Assembly: GCF_014649015.1 (NCBI RefSeq)
Contig: NZ_BMSF01000010.1
Coordinates: 124,001-188,000, forward strand
Direction: 5' to 3'
From: Streptomyces narbonensis
GTDB lineage: Bacteria > Actinomycetota > Actinomycetes > Streptomycetales > Streptomycetaceae
Length of the DNA: 64,000 nt
The position numbers and the translations under genes are program-made. This document shows positions 14,972 through 23,909 of this stretch, piece after piece. The notes beneath the pieces were generated by a model. It was not told the origin of the DNA. It worked only from the letters and a program-made list of their open reading frames with translations, and did no database searches. Each line of letters opens with the position of its first letter. Within the stretch, counting starts at the first letter, position 1.

Positions 14972-16570
14972 TCACTTCGAGACGTTGACGGCGGCCGGAG
15001 CGTCCTCGCCCAGCAGCTTGCCGTCAGAGGTCTCGAACTGCTTCTTGAACTCCGCGATGGCGTCGGCGACGGACTGCAGCGTGTCGTCCGACATCTTGCC
15101 GCCCTCACGGATGGAGGTCATGAGGCCCGAGTGGTTCTGGCGGAGGTACGCCAGGAGCTCGGCCTCGAAGCGACGGATGTCGACGACCGGGACGTCGTCC
15201 ATCTTGCCGGTGGTGCCGGCCCAGACGGAGACGACCTGGTTCTCGGTGGGCATCGGCTGGTACTGAGCCTGCTTGAGCAGCTCGACCATCCGCTGTCCAC
15301 GCTCCAGCTGCGCCTTCGAGGCGGCGTCCAGGTCCGAACCGAAGGCGGCGAACGCCTCCAGCTCACGGAACTGGGCCAGGTCCACGCGGAGGCGGCCGGA
15401 GATCTGCTTCATCGCCTTGTGCTGGGCGGAGCCACCGACACGCGAGACCGAGATACCGACGTTCAGGGCCGGGCGCTGGCCGGCGTTGAACAGGTCGGAC
15501 TCCAGGAAGCACTGGCCGTCGGTGATGGAGATGACGTTGGTCGGGATGAACGCCGACACGTCGTTCGCCTTGGTCTCGACGATCGGAAGACCGGTCATCG
15601 AACCGGCACCGAGCTCGTCCGAGAGCTTCGCGCAGCGCTCGAGCAGACGCGAGTGCAGGTAGAAGACGTCACCCGGGTAGGCCTCACGGCCCGGCGGGCG
15701 GCGCAGCAGCAGCGACACGGCGCGGTAGGCGTCGGCCTGCTTCGACAGGTCATCGAAGACGATCAGGACGTGCTTGCCCTGGTACATCCAGTGCTGACCG
15801 ATGGCGGAGCCGGTGTACGGCGCCAGGTACTTGAAGCCGGCCGGGTCGGACGCCGGGGCGGCGACGATCGTCGTGTACTCGAGCGCGCCGGCCTCTTCCA
15901 GGGCGCCGCGAACGGACGCGATGGTCGAGCCCTTCTGGCCGACGGCGACGTAGATGCAGCGAACCTGCTTGTTCACGTCGCCCGAGCGCCAGTTGTCGCG
16001 CTGGTTGATGATCGTGTCGACACACAGCGCGGTCTTGCCGGTCTGACGGTCACCGATGATCAGCTGACGCTGACCACGGCCGACCGGCGTCATGGCGTCG
16101 ACGGCCTTGTAGCCGGTCTCCATCGGCTCGTGCACCGACTTACGGGCCATAACGCCCGGGGCCTGCAGCTCGAGGGCGCGGCGGCCCTCGGTCGCGATCT
16201 CGCCGAGACCGTCGATCGGGTTGCCGAGCGGGTCGACAACGCGGCCGAGGTAGCCCTCACCGACACCGACGGAGAGGACCTCGCCGGTGCGCTGCACCGA
16301 CTGTCCCTCCTCGATGCCGCTGAACTCGCCGAGGACGATCGCACCGATCTCGCGCTCTTCGAGGTTCAGCGCGAGGCCGAGGGTGCCGTCCTCGAACTTC
16401 AGCAGCTCGTTCGCCATGGCCGAGGGAAGACCCTCGACCTTCGCGATGCCGTCGCCGGCCAGGCTGACCGTGCCGACCTCCTCGCGCGAGGCCGCGTCCG
16501 GCTGGTACGACTGGACAAAGTTCTCCAGTGCGTCCCGGATCTCCTCCGGCCGGATCGTGAGCTCCGCCAT
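14972..16570 (-). CDS. atpA: F0F1 ATP synthase alpha subunit
   Basis: A 532-residue alpha subunit, starting at MAELTIRPEE (ATG 16570), the standard actinobacterial N terminus. The regulatory nucleotide site is seen as GDRQTGKTAL, followed by VAVGQKGSTIA, VLIVFDDLSKQA, and the signature PALNVGISVSRVG. It lies 142 bp after atpH, an intergenic space that holds a small hairpin, so it may have its own ribosome entry or processing site. Confidence 0.97.
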   Translation of the reverse strand: MAELTIRPEEIRDALENFVQSYQPDAASREEVGTVSLAGDGIAKVEGLPSAMANELLKFEDGTLGLALNLEEREIGAIVLGEFSGIEEGQSVQRTGEVLSVGVGEGYLGRVVDPLGNPIDGLGEIATEGRRALELQAPGVMARKSVHEPMETGYKAVDAMTPVGRGQRQLIIGDRQTGKTALCVDTIINQRDNWRSGDVNKQVRCIYVAVGQKGSTIASVRGALEEAGALEYTTIVAAPASDPAGFKYLAPYTGSAIGQHWMYQGKHVLIVFDDLSKQADAYRAVSLLLRRPPGREAYPGDVFYLHSRLLERCAKLSDELGAGSMTGLPIVETKANDVSAFIPTNVISITDGQCFLESDLFNAGQRPALNVGISVSRVGGSAQHKAMKQISGRLRVDLAQFRELEAFAAFGSDLDAASKAQLERGQRMVELLKQAQYQPMPTENQVVSVWAGTTGKMDDVPVVDIRRFEAELLAYLRQNHSGLMTSIREGGKMSDDTLQSVADAIAEFKKQFETSDGKLLGEDAPAAVNVSK

Positions 16571-16616
16571 CTGGGTTCCCTGCTCTCCTTGTTGGGCCCG
16601 AAGTTTCTTAAGGGGT

Positions 16617-16634
16617 CTGGGGGCCGACCCCCAG
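16617..16634 (-). other. Small hairpin between atpH and atpA
   Basis: CTGGGGG (16617-16623) and CCCCCAG (16628-16634) form a 7-bp stem with a 4-base loop about 47 bp upstream of the atpA start. It lies inside the operon and is more likely an RNA-processing or stability element than a full terminator. Confidence 0.5.
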
Positions 16635-16712
16635 GAATCTTCTGCAATCTCTGCACGGCCCAACCGGGCCGCTGGTGATGCTGTGATGCTTTTTGCTGTG
16701 GTGGCTAAGCCG

Positions 16713-17528
16713 TCAGCCGGCCAGTCGCCGGGTCGCCTCTCCGAGGCGCTCCGCGATGGTCCCGTTGATGACCTCGTCGCCGACCTGCACGGTGATCCCG
16801 CCGAGGACCGCCGGGTCCACGTCCAGGTTCAGGTGCATCTCCCGGCCGTACAGCTTGGCCAGTACGGCACCGAGTCGCTGCTTCTGCTGGTCGGACAGCG
16901 GCACCGCCGAGGTGACGACGGCGACCATCCGGTTCCGGCGCGCCGCGGCGAGCTTGGAGAGGGACTCGAGTCCCGCTTCCAGGCTACGTCCCCGGGGCTG
17001 GGTCACCAGACGGACGACCAGACGCTCGGTGGTCGCGTTGGCCTTGCCGCCGAGCAGGCTGCGGAGCAGCTCGCCCTTGGCGGTGGCCGTGGCGGCCTTG
17101 TCCGTCAGCGCCGAGCGGAGCTCGGGGCTGGAGGACACGATCCGGCCGAACCGGAACAGCTCGTCCTCGACGTCGTCGAGCGCGCCCGCCTTCTGCGCCG
17201 CGGTGAGGTCGGCGATGTTCGCCAGCTCCTCGGCCGCGTCGACGAGGTCGCGCGAAGACGACCAGCGGTTGCGCACCATGCCCGAGACCAGGTCGACGGT
17301 CTCGCCGCCCACCTGACCGCTCAGGAGTCGCTGCGCGAGCTCGGCCTTGGCCTCGCCCGACTGCGCGGGGTCGGTCAGGACACGGCGCAGCGACACCTCG
17401 CGGTCGAGGAGCGCGGTCACGGCGGCCAGCTCGTCCGAGAGCTTCTTCGCGTCGACCGACGTGTTGTCGGTCAGCGCGTCGAGGGACTCACGGGCGGCGG
17501 ACAGTGCCTCGCGGCTCGCTCCGTTCAT
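16713..17528 (-). CDS. atpH: F0F1 ATP synthase delta subunit
   Basis: A 271-residue delta subunit, the F1-to-b-subunit connector. It is longer than the ~180 residues of E. coli delta because of an N-terminal helical extension, as usual in actinobacteria. The C-terminal core RNRMVAVVTSAVPLSDQQKQ and LNLDVDPAVLGGITVQVGDE is the conserved OSCP/delta signature. It overlaps the end of atpF by four bases. Confidence 0.95.
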   Translation of the reverse strand: MNGASREALSAARESLDALTDNTSVDAKKLSDELAAVTALLDREVSLRRVLTDPAQSGEAKAELAQRLLSGQVGGETVDLVSGMVRNRWSSSRDLVDAAEELANIADLTAAQKAGALDDVEDELFRFGRIVSSSPELRSALTDKAATATAKGELLRSLLGGKANATTERLVVRLVTQPRGRSLEAGLESLSKLAAARRNRMVAVVTSAVPLSDQQKQRLGAVLAKLYGREMHLNLDVDPAVLGGITVQVGDEVINGTIAERLGEATRRLAG

Positions 17529-18070
17529 CGGACGGCCTCCGCCTTCTCCTCGAGCTCGTCGAGGAAGCGGTCGATCGTCCGGCTCTGGCGGGCGACGTCC
17601 TCGAGGGACTCGCCGACCAGCTTGCCGGCCAGGTCGGTGGCGAGCTTGCCCACGTCCTGACGCAGCGACGCGGACGCGGCCTTGCGGTCGGCCTCGATCT
17701 GCGAGTGGCCGGCCGCGATGATCTCCTCGCGCTGGCGCTGGCCTTCCGCCTTCATCTCCTGGATGATCGCGGTGCCCTGCTCCGTCGCCTCCTGGCGAAG
17801 ACGCGCGGCCTCGTGGCGGGCCTCGGCGAGCTGGGCCTTGTACTGCTCCAGCACACTCTGAGCCTCGATCTGGGCCGACTCGGCCTTCTCGATGCCGCCC
17901 TCGATGGCCTCGCGACGCTCGTCCAGAACCTTGTTGATGTTCGGGAGGAGCTTCTTGGCGAGGAAGCCGAAGACGATGACGAAGGCGATCAGGCCGATGA
18001 CGAGCTCGTCAAGATGCGGGATCAGAGGAGGCTGGGGCTCCTCCGCCTGCGCAAGAAGCAGCGCGTTCAC
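17525..18070 (-). CDS. atpF: F0F1 ATP synthase b subunit
   Basis: A 181-residue b subunit, the peripheral stalk. A GTG start at 18070 (VNALLLAQAEEP) with GGAAGG upstream gives a short periplasmic tail, one membrane helix (about residues 22-42, ELVIGLIAFVIVFGFLAKK), and a long charged coiled coil to the C terminus that binds delta. An upstream extension of the frame is possible but carries no ribosome-binding site. The stop overlaps atpH. Confidence 0.95.
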   Translation of the reverse strand: MNALLLAQAEEPQPPLIPHLDELVIGLIAFVIVFGFLAKKLLPNINKVLDERREAIEGGIEKAESAQIEAQSVLEQYKAQLAEARHEAARLRQEATEQGTAIIQEMKAEGQRQREEIIAAGHSQIEADRKAASASLRQDVGKLATDLAGKLVGESLEDVARQSRTIDRFLDELEEKAEAVR

Positions 18071-18110
18071 ATCAGTGCCTTCCGTAAAAGAATCGGGCTG
18101 TCGGTCCGGC

Positions 18111-18377
18111 TTACTGGTAGACGAAGCCCATGACGATGCCGATGAGGGCGAGCGCCTCACAGAAGGCGAAACCCATGATCTGGTTGGTGCGGATCAGGCC
18201 GGCAGCCTCGGGCTGGCGGGCGAGAGCCTGCGTACCGTTACCGAAGATGATGCCGACGCCGACGCCGGGGCCGATCGCGGCGAGGCCGTAGCCGATGGAC
18301 GCGACGTTGCCGACGAGGGTGGTCTTGGCGGAGTCGCCGGGGGCGGCGAGGTTGACCAGTTCGAGAGCAGCGGACAT
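18111..18377 (-). CDS. atpE: F0F1 ATP synthase c subunit
   Basis: An 88-residue proteolipid that forms the proton-driven rotor ring. It has two membrane helices joined by the polar loop GNGTQALARQPEA, and the proton-carrying carboxylate is Glu74 in GFAFCEALALIG. The start is ATG 18377. An upstream in-frame GTG would add 15 residues but the proteolipid N terminus MSAALELVNL is standard. It is 40 bp from atpF. Confidence 0.97.
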   Translation of the reverse strand: MSAALELVNLAAPGDSAKTTLVGNVASIGYGLAAIGPGVGVGIIFGNGTQALARQPEAAGLIRTNQIMGFAFCEALALIGIVMGFVYQ

Positions 18378-18452
18378 GCCGTTACTTCCTTCTCTTTCAA
18401 TGACCCGGTGGGGGTTGGCCACCGGACGACTGTTGGATTGGGGGTGAAGCTA

Positions 18453-18469
18453 CGATCCGGGACGGATCG
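18453..18469 (-). other. Small hairpin between atpB and atpE
   Basis: CGATCCG and CGGATCG form a 7-bp stem with a 3-base loop immediately after the atpB stop. The c subunit is needed in many copies, and an intercistronic structure here may protect the atpE part of the message. That role is inferred. Confidence 0.45.
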
Positions 18470-18471
18470 GC

Positions 18472-19281
18472 TCAGTGGTGCTCGGAGAGCGCGCCCTGGA
18501 TGTAGCTGCAGGCCAGGAGGACGAAGACGTACGCCTGGACGGCCTGGATGAAGAGCTCGAAGGCGGTCATCACGAGGACCATCACGAACGAGGCGCCGGC
18601 GTAGACGAAGCCCAGGCCGTTCATGAGGTACCAGGTGGCCAGCGAGAACATCACGATCAGCAGGTGACCGGCGAACATGTTCGCGAACAGTCGCACCGCG
18701 TGCGTGAAGGGGCGGATCAGCAGGTTCGAGAAGAACTCGAGGACGACGACCATCGGAAGGATCGCGCCGAGCGACTTGTCGTAGCCGACGATGTTCTTCC
18801 AGCCGCCGACGAAGCCGTGCTTCTTGAACGTCAGCGAGATCCACATGACGTAGACGATCAGCGCGAGACCGGCCGGGAAGGCGATCAGCGAGGTGACCGG
18901 GAACTGGGCGAGCGGAATGATCGACCAGAGGTTCATGATCCAGACGAAGAAGAACAGCGACACCATGAAGGGGACGTACTTCTCGCCGTCCTTCTTGCCG
19001 ATGATCTCGTAGACGATGCCGCGGCGCACGAAGTCGTAACCGGCCTCGCCGACCATCTGCATCTTGCCGGGGATCAGCTTGGGCTTGGCGAAGGCGGCCC
19101 AGAAGAACCCGACGACCACGATGGAGCCCAGGATGGCGAGCAGCATCGGCTTGGTGAACTCGATGCCCCCCACCGTGGCGATGGGCTCGTACATGAACGT
19201 GTGCAGGCCCGGCGCCGGGAAGCCACATCCACTGAAGATGTGGCAATCCGGGTCGAAGGCAAGCGTCTGGTCAGCACTCAC
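18472..19281 (-). CDS. atpB: F0F1 ATP synthase a subunit
   Basis: A 269-residue membrane a subunit that forms the proton half-channels. The GTG start 19281 (VSADQTLAF) has AAGGAG upstream. Conserved segments include FMYEPIATVGGIEFTKP, the channel-arginine helix SNLLIRPFTHAVRLFANMFAGH (the essential Arg lies in AVRLFAN), and the C-terminal LFIQAVQAYVFVLLACSYI. It follows atpI and precedes atpE. Confidence 0.96.
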   Translation of the reverse strand: MSADQTLAFDPDCHIFSGCGFPAPGLHTFMYEPIATVGGIEFTKPMLLAILGSIVVVGFFWAAFAKPKLIPGKMQMVGEAGYDFVRRGIVYEIIGKKDGEKYVPFMVSLFFFVWIMNLWSIIPLAQFPVTSLIAFPAGLALIVYVMWISLTFKKHGFVGGWKNIVGYDKSLGAILPMVVVLEFFSNLLIRPFTHAVRLFANMFAGHLLIVMFSLATWYLMNGLGFVYAGASFVMVLVMTAFELFIQAVQAYVFVLLACSYIQGALSEHH

Positions 19282-19503
19282 CGCGGGCTCCTTCAGCGTG
19301 GCGCATAGGTACGGCAACCTCGTTGTGTCGGCGCGGCACGCAGCCGCGGGTCGGCACTGGACTGGTCTTACGGATAAGGGGGCGGCGGTTCGGCATCGAG
19401 CCTCGCGCTGGGACAGGCGTCTCGGATGCCCGCGCCCGCAGTGCCGCAGTTGGCACCGGACGATAGCAGGAAGCCGAACGTGGCTTTATCCCGGCCCTAC
19501 CCT

Positions 19504-19917
19504 TCACGACTTCGGCCCCGAGTTTCCGGGGTCGATGTACGTGATCTTGGCCTTCATGTAGGCACGGGCCTGTGCGGCAACCCACACCACGGTCGCCGCG
19601 AGCAGCGTGAAAGCGAAAGCCTTGAAGTCGAACAGCGTGGTGTCCTTCAGCAAAGCCAGGAAGATGAAGAGCAGCAGCAACTGGGCCGTGTAGAGCATGA
19701 GCCCCATGGCCTGGAAGAGATGCGGGAACGACTTCGCCGTCCGCTGCAGGACGACCTGCCCGATCCCCATGAAGAGGAGCACGACCAGGGTGCCGACGAC
19801 GGCGCCGAGCGCGCCCTTGCCACCGGCGACCACAGCGCTGATGACCGTGGCGATCGCGCCGACGGCAGCGGTGGGGATGACGGTGCGCAGAAGGATGCGT
19901 GCGTCGTTGGACGGCAT
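19504..19917 (-). CDS. atpI: AtpI-like membrane protein at the head of the atp operon
   Basis: A 137-residue protein with four membrane helices (VIPTAAVGAIATVISAVV, ALGAVVGTLVVLLFMGIGQ, GLMLYTAQLLLLFIFLALL, FAFTLLAATVVWVAAQA) beginning at MPSNDARILL, 222 bp before atpB. Position and topology fit the actinobacterial AtpI/UncI protein, which helps to assemble the c-ring or import Mg. The sequence itself is poorly conserved, so the name rests mainly on context. Confidence 0.8.
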   Translation of the reverse strand: MPSNDARILLRTVIPTAAVGAIATVISAVVAGGKGALGAVVGTLVVLLFMGIGQVVLQRTAKSFPHLFQAMGLMLYTAQLLLLFIFLALLKDTTLFDFKAFAFTLLAATVVWVAAQARAYMKAKITYIDPGNSGPKS

Positions 19918-20179
19918 GGCGGTGTCTCCGCTTGCTGAAGGGGGCGATGGTGTCGTCGAGGACGAGCGTAAGCCCGGTCCGAGGTGGGTCTCGGGGCCAA
20001 CAGACCGTCGCACTACGGTCTTTCGGCACTGTCGCCGGGTCTCGTGAACGGTATCACAAACTATTTGAGTAGTTCTTTACCCGTAAGGTGTGCCAACTGT
20101 CACACATGAGAGTTAGTCCGCGCGTGTGTGCACGACACGAGGGCGAGTTGTCTGCTATTGGCCGCCTGAGCGGCTTTCG
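19918..20179 (-). promoter_or_regulatory. Probable atp operon promoter region
   Basis: This 262-bp gap between the wecA-like stop and atpI is locally A+T-rich around 20051-20085 (ATCACAAACTATTTGAGTAG), unlike its surroundings. On the minus strand TTGGCA (20096-20091) could be a -35 box, with a poor -10 match at the expected spacing. I expect the atp promoter here but cannot place it exactly. Confidence 0.4.
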
Positions 20180-21487
20180 TCAACTCGGCGTTCCGGCCTT
20201 CCGCCGATCGGTGAAGCGCTCCCGGTTGCCGATGGCGGTGGCCCCGTGGAGCCCCGCGGGCACCGGAACCCGCTCCTCTGTCAGGTCCGCACCCACGCCC
20301 TCGGCCACGGGGGCCGGCTTGCGGCGCCGGTACCGCGGCGGGACGACGGCCTGAGCCCAGCGGGGCGCACGCGGCGTGAAGCGCGGGAGCAGGAGCAGGA
20401 CGAGGCCGATCGCGCTCAGCACGGTGATGCCGAGGACGATCCACATCGACGCCGAGTGGACCGAGTACGCCAGCGTCCCGAAGGCGATCAGCGCCGACCA
20501 GAAGTACATGATCAGCACCGCGCGGCTGTGCGAGTGCCCGATCTCCAGGAGCCGGTGGTGCAGGTGGCCTCGGTCGGCCGCGAACGGCGACTGGCCCTTC
20601 CACGTACGGCGCACGATCGCGAGGATCAGGTCCGCCATCGGGATCGCGATGATCGTGAGCGGCAGCACCAGCGGGATGAAGACGGGCAGGGCCGCGTGGG
20701 TGGCCTCGCGGGTCGAGCCCTCGAAGATCTTCAGCGCGTCCGGGTCGACCTGTCCGGTGATCGAGATCGCCGAGGCGGCCAGGATCAGACCGATCAGCAT
20801 CGAGCCCGAGTCGCCCATGAAGATGCGCGCCGGGTGCATGTTGTGCGGCAGGAAGCCCAGGCACATGCCCATGAGGATGGCGGTGAAGAGCGTCGCGGGG
20901 GCGGCGGCCTCGATCGTGTAGCCGTACCAGAGCCGGTAGGCGTACAGGAAGAAGGCCGCGGCGGCGATGCAGACCATGCCGGCGGCGAGGCCGTCGAGAC
21001 CGTCGACGAAGTTGACGGCGTTGATGGTGACGACGACCAGGGCGACCGTCAGGAGCGTGCCCTGGCCCGGGGTCAGGGAGACCACGCCGACGCCGGGGAT
21101 CGGCAGCCACAGGATCGTCAGACCCTGCGCGACCATCACGCCCGCCGAGATCATCTGCGCACCCAGCTTGATGAGCGCGTCCAGCTCGAACTTGTCGTCG
21201 AGGACGCCGATCAGCCAGATCAGCGCGGCGCCGGAGAGCAGCGCGCGCGGCTCGTTGGACAGCTCGAAGACACTGCTCAGGTTCTGCAGGTGGTCGGCGA
21301 CGAGCAGGCCCGTGCACAGCCCGAAGAACATGGCGATGCCACCGAGCCGCGGAGTCGGTTCTCGGTGTACGTCGCGGGCGCGGATCTCCGGCATCGCCCC
21401 GGTCGCGATGGCGAACTTCCGCACCGGACCGGTGAGCAGATAGGTCACCGCGGCCGTGACACAGAGCGTCAGCAGGTAATCACGCAC
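20180..21487 (-). CDS. WecA/TagO-like undecaprenyl-phosphate sugar-1-phosphate transferase
   Basis: A 435-residue polytopic enzyme of the MraY/WecA family, which moves a UDP-sugar phosphate (typically GlcNAc-1-P) onto undecaprenyl phosphate to begin cell-wall polymer synthesis. The GTG start (VRDYLLTLCV) is chosen because the conserved protein begins there. Motifs are DVHREPTPRLGGIAMF, LIGVLDDKFELD, INAVNFVDGLDGLAAG, HPARIFMGDSGSM, and the RGHLHHRLLEIGHS His cluster. The final 60 residues are an unconserved cytosolic tail. It directly follows glyA. Confidence 0.93.
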   Translation of the reverse strand: MRDYLLTLCVTAAVTYLLTGPVRKFAIATGAMPEIRARDVHREPTPRLGGIAMFFGLCTGLLVADHLQNLSSVFELSNEPRALLSGAALIWLIGVLDDKFELDALIKLGAQMISAGVMVAQGLTILWLPIPGVGVVSLTPGQGTLLTVALVVVTINAVNFVDGLDGLAAGMVCIAAAAFFLYAYRLWYGYTIEAAAPATLFTAILMGMCLGFLPHNMHPARIFMGDSGSMLIGLILAASAISITGQVDPDALKIFEGSTREATHAALPVFIPLVLPLTIIAIPMADLILAIVRRTWKGQSPFAADRGHLHHRLLEIGHSHSRAVLIMYFWSALIAFGTLAYSVHSASMWIVLGITVLSAIGLVLLLLPRFTPRAPRWAQAVVPPRYRRRKPAPVAEGVGADLTEERVPVPAGLHGATAIGNRERFTDRRKAGTPS

Positions 21488-21594
21488 GGGCTGCCCCACA
21501 GGAATCGCTGGCCATCTCAGCCCCACACCCTAGCCGTGCCGTCCATGTGCTTGGAGACACGCGGGCCACCCGAACGGTTGCGCTCGGACTTTAC

Positions 21595-22851
21595 TCAGCG
21601 TCCATACGGGGGAAATCGGCCGGTCAGAGCACGTACTTCCGCCCTGACGCGGGCGGTCTCGGCCGGATCGTCACGCAGCGCGGAGGTGAACAGTGCGGCA
21701 ATTCTCGCCATCTCCGGGGCGCCCATGCCCTGGGTCGTGACGGCTGCCGTGCCGAGCCGGATGCCGCGCCCCTCCCCGTACGGGAGGGCGCAGGTGTCGA
21801 GCACCAGGCCGGCGGCGGCCAGCCGGGCCCGGGCGGTGCGGCCGTCGACGCCGAGGGGCGCGGGGTCCGCGGTGATGAGGTGGGTGTCGGTGCCGCCGGT
21901 GGTGAGCGCGAAGCCCTCGGCGGCGAGCGCGGCGGCGAGCACCCGTGCGTGTTCCACCACCTGATGGGCGTACGTGGCGTACGCCGGAGTGGACGCCTCG
22001 CCGAACGCGACCGCCTTGGCCGCGATCGTGTGCATCTGTGCGCCGCCCTGAGTGAACGGGAACACCGCCCGGTCGATCCGGGCCGCGAGCTCGGCACCGC
22101 ACAGGACCATGCCGCCGCGCGGTCCACGCAGGACCTTGTGGGTGGTGGCGCAGACGACGTCGGCGTAGGGGACGGGGCTGGGGGCCGCTCCCCCGGCGAC
22201 CAGACCGATGGGGTGGGCCGCGTCGGCGATCAGATACGCGCCGACCTCGTCGGCGATCTCCCGGAAGATCCGGTAGTCGAGGTGGCGGGGGTAGGAGATG
22301 GAGCCGCAGACGATCGCCTTGGGGCGGTGGTGCCGGGCGAGCGCGGCGACCTGCTCGTAGTCGACGAGGCCGGTCTCGGCGTCGACGCCGTACGGGACGA
22401 AGTCGAACCAGCGGCCGGAGAAGTTGGCGGGCGAACCGTGCGTGAGGTGCCCGCCGTGCTCCAGGCCCATGGCGAGGACGGTGTCCCCTGGCCTCAGGAG
22501 GGCCGCGTAGGCCGCCAGGACGGCCGAGGAGCCGGAGTGCGCCTGCACGTTCGCGTGCTCGGCTCCGAAGAGCGCGGTGGCCCGCTCGACGGCGATCCGC
22601 TCGGCGGCGTCGGCGTACTCGCAGCCGCCGTGGTGCCGGGCGCCGGGATAGCCCTCGGCGTACTTGTTGGCGAGCGGGGAACCGAGGGCGGCGAGGACGG
22701 CGGGCGAGGCGAAGTTCTCAGCCGCGATCAGCTGCAGACTGTCGCACTGCCGCCGCACCTCGCCGAGCAGCACGTCGGCGATCTCCGGGTCCTGCCGGCG
22801 CAGGACATCGAGATCGCTGAGATCCTCATCGGGAGGCGCGGTGACCGGCAT
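21595..22851 (-). CDS. glyA: Serine hydroxymethyltransferase paralogue
   Basis: A 418-residue PLP enzyme of the SHMT family, converting serine and tetrahydrofolate to glycine and methylene-THF. Motifs are LIAAENFASPAVL, YAEGYPGARHHGGCE, NVQAHSGSSAVLAAY, and the PLP lysine K239 in VVCATTHKVLRGPRGG. The usual DMAH(V/I)AGL motif is altered to DAAHPIGLVAGG, and the C-terminal folate part is short, so the folate-dependent activity or substrate may differ from the housekeeping enzyme. Start ATG 22851 has only a weak GGTGG site. It is adjacent to the phosphatase/sua5 genes, as in other Streptomyces. Confidence 0.9.
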   Translation of the reverse strand: MPVTAPPDEDLSDLDVLRRQDPEIADVLLGEVRRQCDSLQLIAAENFASPAVLAALGSPLANKYAEGYPGARHHGGCEYADAAERIAVERATALFGAEHANVQAHSGSSAVLAAYAALLRPGDTVLAMGLEHGGHLTHGSPANFSGRWFDFVPYGVDAETGLVDYEQVAALARHHRPKAIVCGSISYPRHLDYRIFREIADEVGAYLIADAAHPIGLVAGGAAPSPVPYADVVCATTHKVLRGPRGGMVLCGAELAARIDRAVFPFTQGGAQMHTIAAKAVAFGEASTPAYATYAHQVVEHARVLAAALAAEGFALTTGGTDTHLITADPAPLGVDGRTARARLAAAGLVLDTCALPYGEGRGIRLGTAAVTTQGMGAPEMARIAALFTSALRDDPAETARVRAEVRALTGRFPPYGR

Positions 22852-22902
22852 GCCACCAATGTAGGCACGCACCCGCAACGGCGCGCGCCGACAGCTCCCG
22901 AC

Positions 22903-23320
22903 GCGTCAATCGCGCGCCGAAACGCCCGTCAGAGCCGTCACCACCGGGTCCAGCGCCTGGTTGAGCCCCACCCCCGACGCACCCCTCGCACCCCTCGGCC
23001 CCGAGAGGGCCTCCCGGGCTTCGGGCCGCTGCGGCGGCCTCCGACCGCCGGACGTGCCCGGTGCCAGACGTGACCGTACGGCGTCAGTCGCGCGCCGAAA
23101 CGCCCGTCAGAGCCGTCACCACCGGGTCCAGCGCCTGGTTGAGCCCCACCCCCGACGCACCCCTCGCACCCCTCGGCCCCGAGAGGGCCTCCCGGGCTTC
23201 GGGCCGCTGCGGCGGCCTCCGACCGCCGGACGTGCCCGGTGCCAGACGTGACCGTACGGCGTCAGTCGCGGGCCGAAACGCCCGTCAGAGCCGTCACCAC
23301 CGGGTCCAGCGCCTGGTTGA
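22903..23320. repeat. 178-bp tandem duplication of the phosphatase gene 3' end
   Basis: Two complete 178-bp units (22903-23080 and 23081-23258) and a partial third (23259-23320) lie head to tail. The first ~60 bp of each unit is the last part of the phosphatase-like coding region (including its stop), and the remaining ~120 bp is the sequence just downstream of that gene. Units 1 and 2 differ by only one or two bases, so the duplication is recent. The real gene is the right-hand partial copy. The repeat fills the 410-bp space before glyA and contains no other gene. Confidence 0.93.
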
Positions 23321-23909
23321 TCTCGTCGCCGATCGAGCGGAAGAAGGTGATCGGGGCGCCGTACGGGTCGTTGACCTCGTCCGCGTCCACCGACGGGGCC
23401 AGGAGCCACCCGCGTAGAGCCGCTGCCGCGCGGACCAGGGCACGGGCGCGTTCCACCATGCCCTCGTCGTGGGCGTCCGGGAGCGTGGCCGGGTCGATCG
23501 CGCGGACCAGGCGGGTGAACTCCTTCAGGGTGAAGGTGCGCAGGCCCGCCGAGTGGCCCATCGAGATGACCTGCGCCCGGTGGTCGCGGGTCGCCGTGAG
23601 GACGAGGTCGGCCCTGATGACGTGCTCGTCGAGGAGCTCGCGGCCCACGAAGCCGCTGTAGTCCGCGCCGAAGTCCGCGAGGACCAGTTCGGCGTTGGCC
23701 TCCATGGGGGCGCCCTCGTGGCCCCACGTGCCGGCGCTCTCCACGATCAGGCCGCCGCCGAGAGGGTCGCCCAGGCGGTCGCACAGGGCATGGCGGGTCA
23801 GCCGCTCGGTGATCGGCGAGCGGCAGACGTTGCCGGTGCTGACGTGGAGGATGCGGAAGGTGCTGCTGTCGTCGAACCCCGCTATGCCACGCCCCTCAGG
23901 GGCGGTCAA
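23262..23909 (-). CDS. Low-molecular-weight protein tyrosine phosphatase-like protein, nucleophile Cys replaced
   Basis: A 215-residue protein with an LMW-PTP fold. The phosphate-loop region reads HVSTGNVCRSP (residues 22-32). In active LMW-PTPs the loop is C-x5-R (VCTGNICRS), so the catalytic Cys position is Ser24 here, while Arg30 and the C-terminal general acid Asp181 in NDPYG remain. The protein may bind phosphotyrosine or phosphate without hydrolysing it, or use another residue. Start is TTG 23909, overlapping the sua5 stop (TTGA). It follows sua5, as in other Streptomyces. Its 3' end is tandemly duplicated downstream. Confidence 0.88.
   Translation of the reverse strand: MTAPEGRGIAGFDDSSTFRILHVSTGNVCRSPITERLTRHALCDRLGDPLGGGLIVESAGTWGHEGAPMEANAELVLADFGADYSGFVGRELLDEHVIRADLVLTATRDHRAQVISMGHSAGLRTFTLKEFTRLVRAIDPATLPDAHDEGMVERARALVRAAAALRGWLLAPSVDADEVNDPYGAPITFFRSIGDEINQALDPVVTALTGVSARD

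Noticed and set aside
23089..23262. Short plus-strand frames formed by the 178-bp repeat
   Set aside because: The repeating protein is only the reverse reading of the phosphatase end and its flank, without starts or codon bias.
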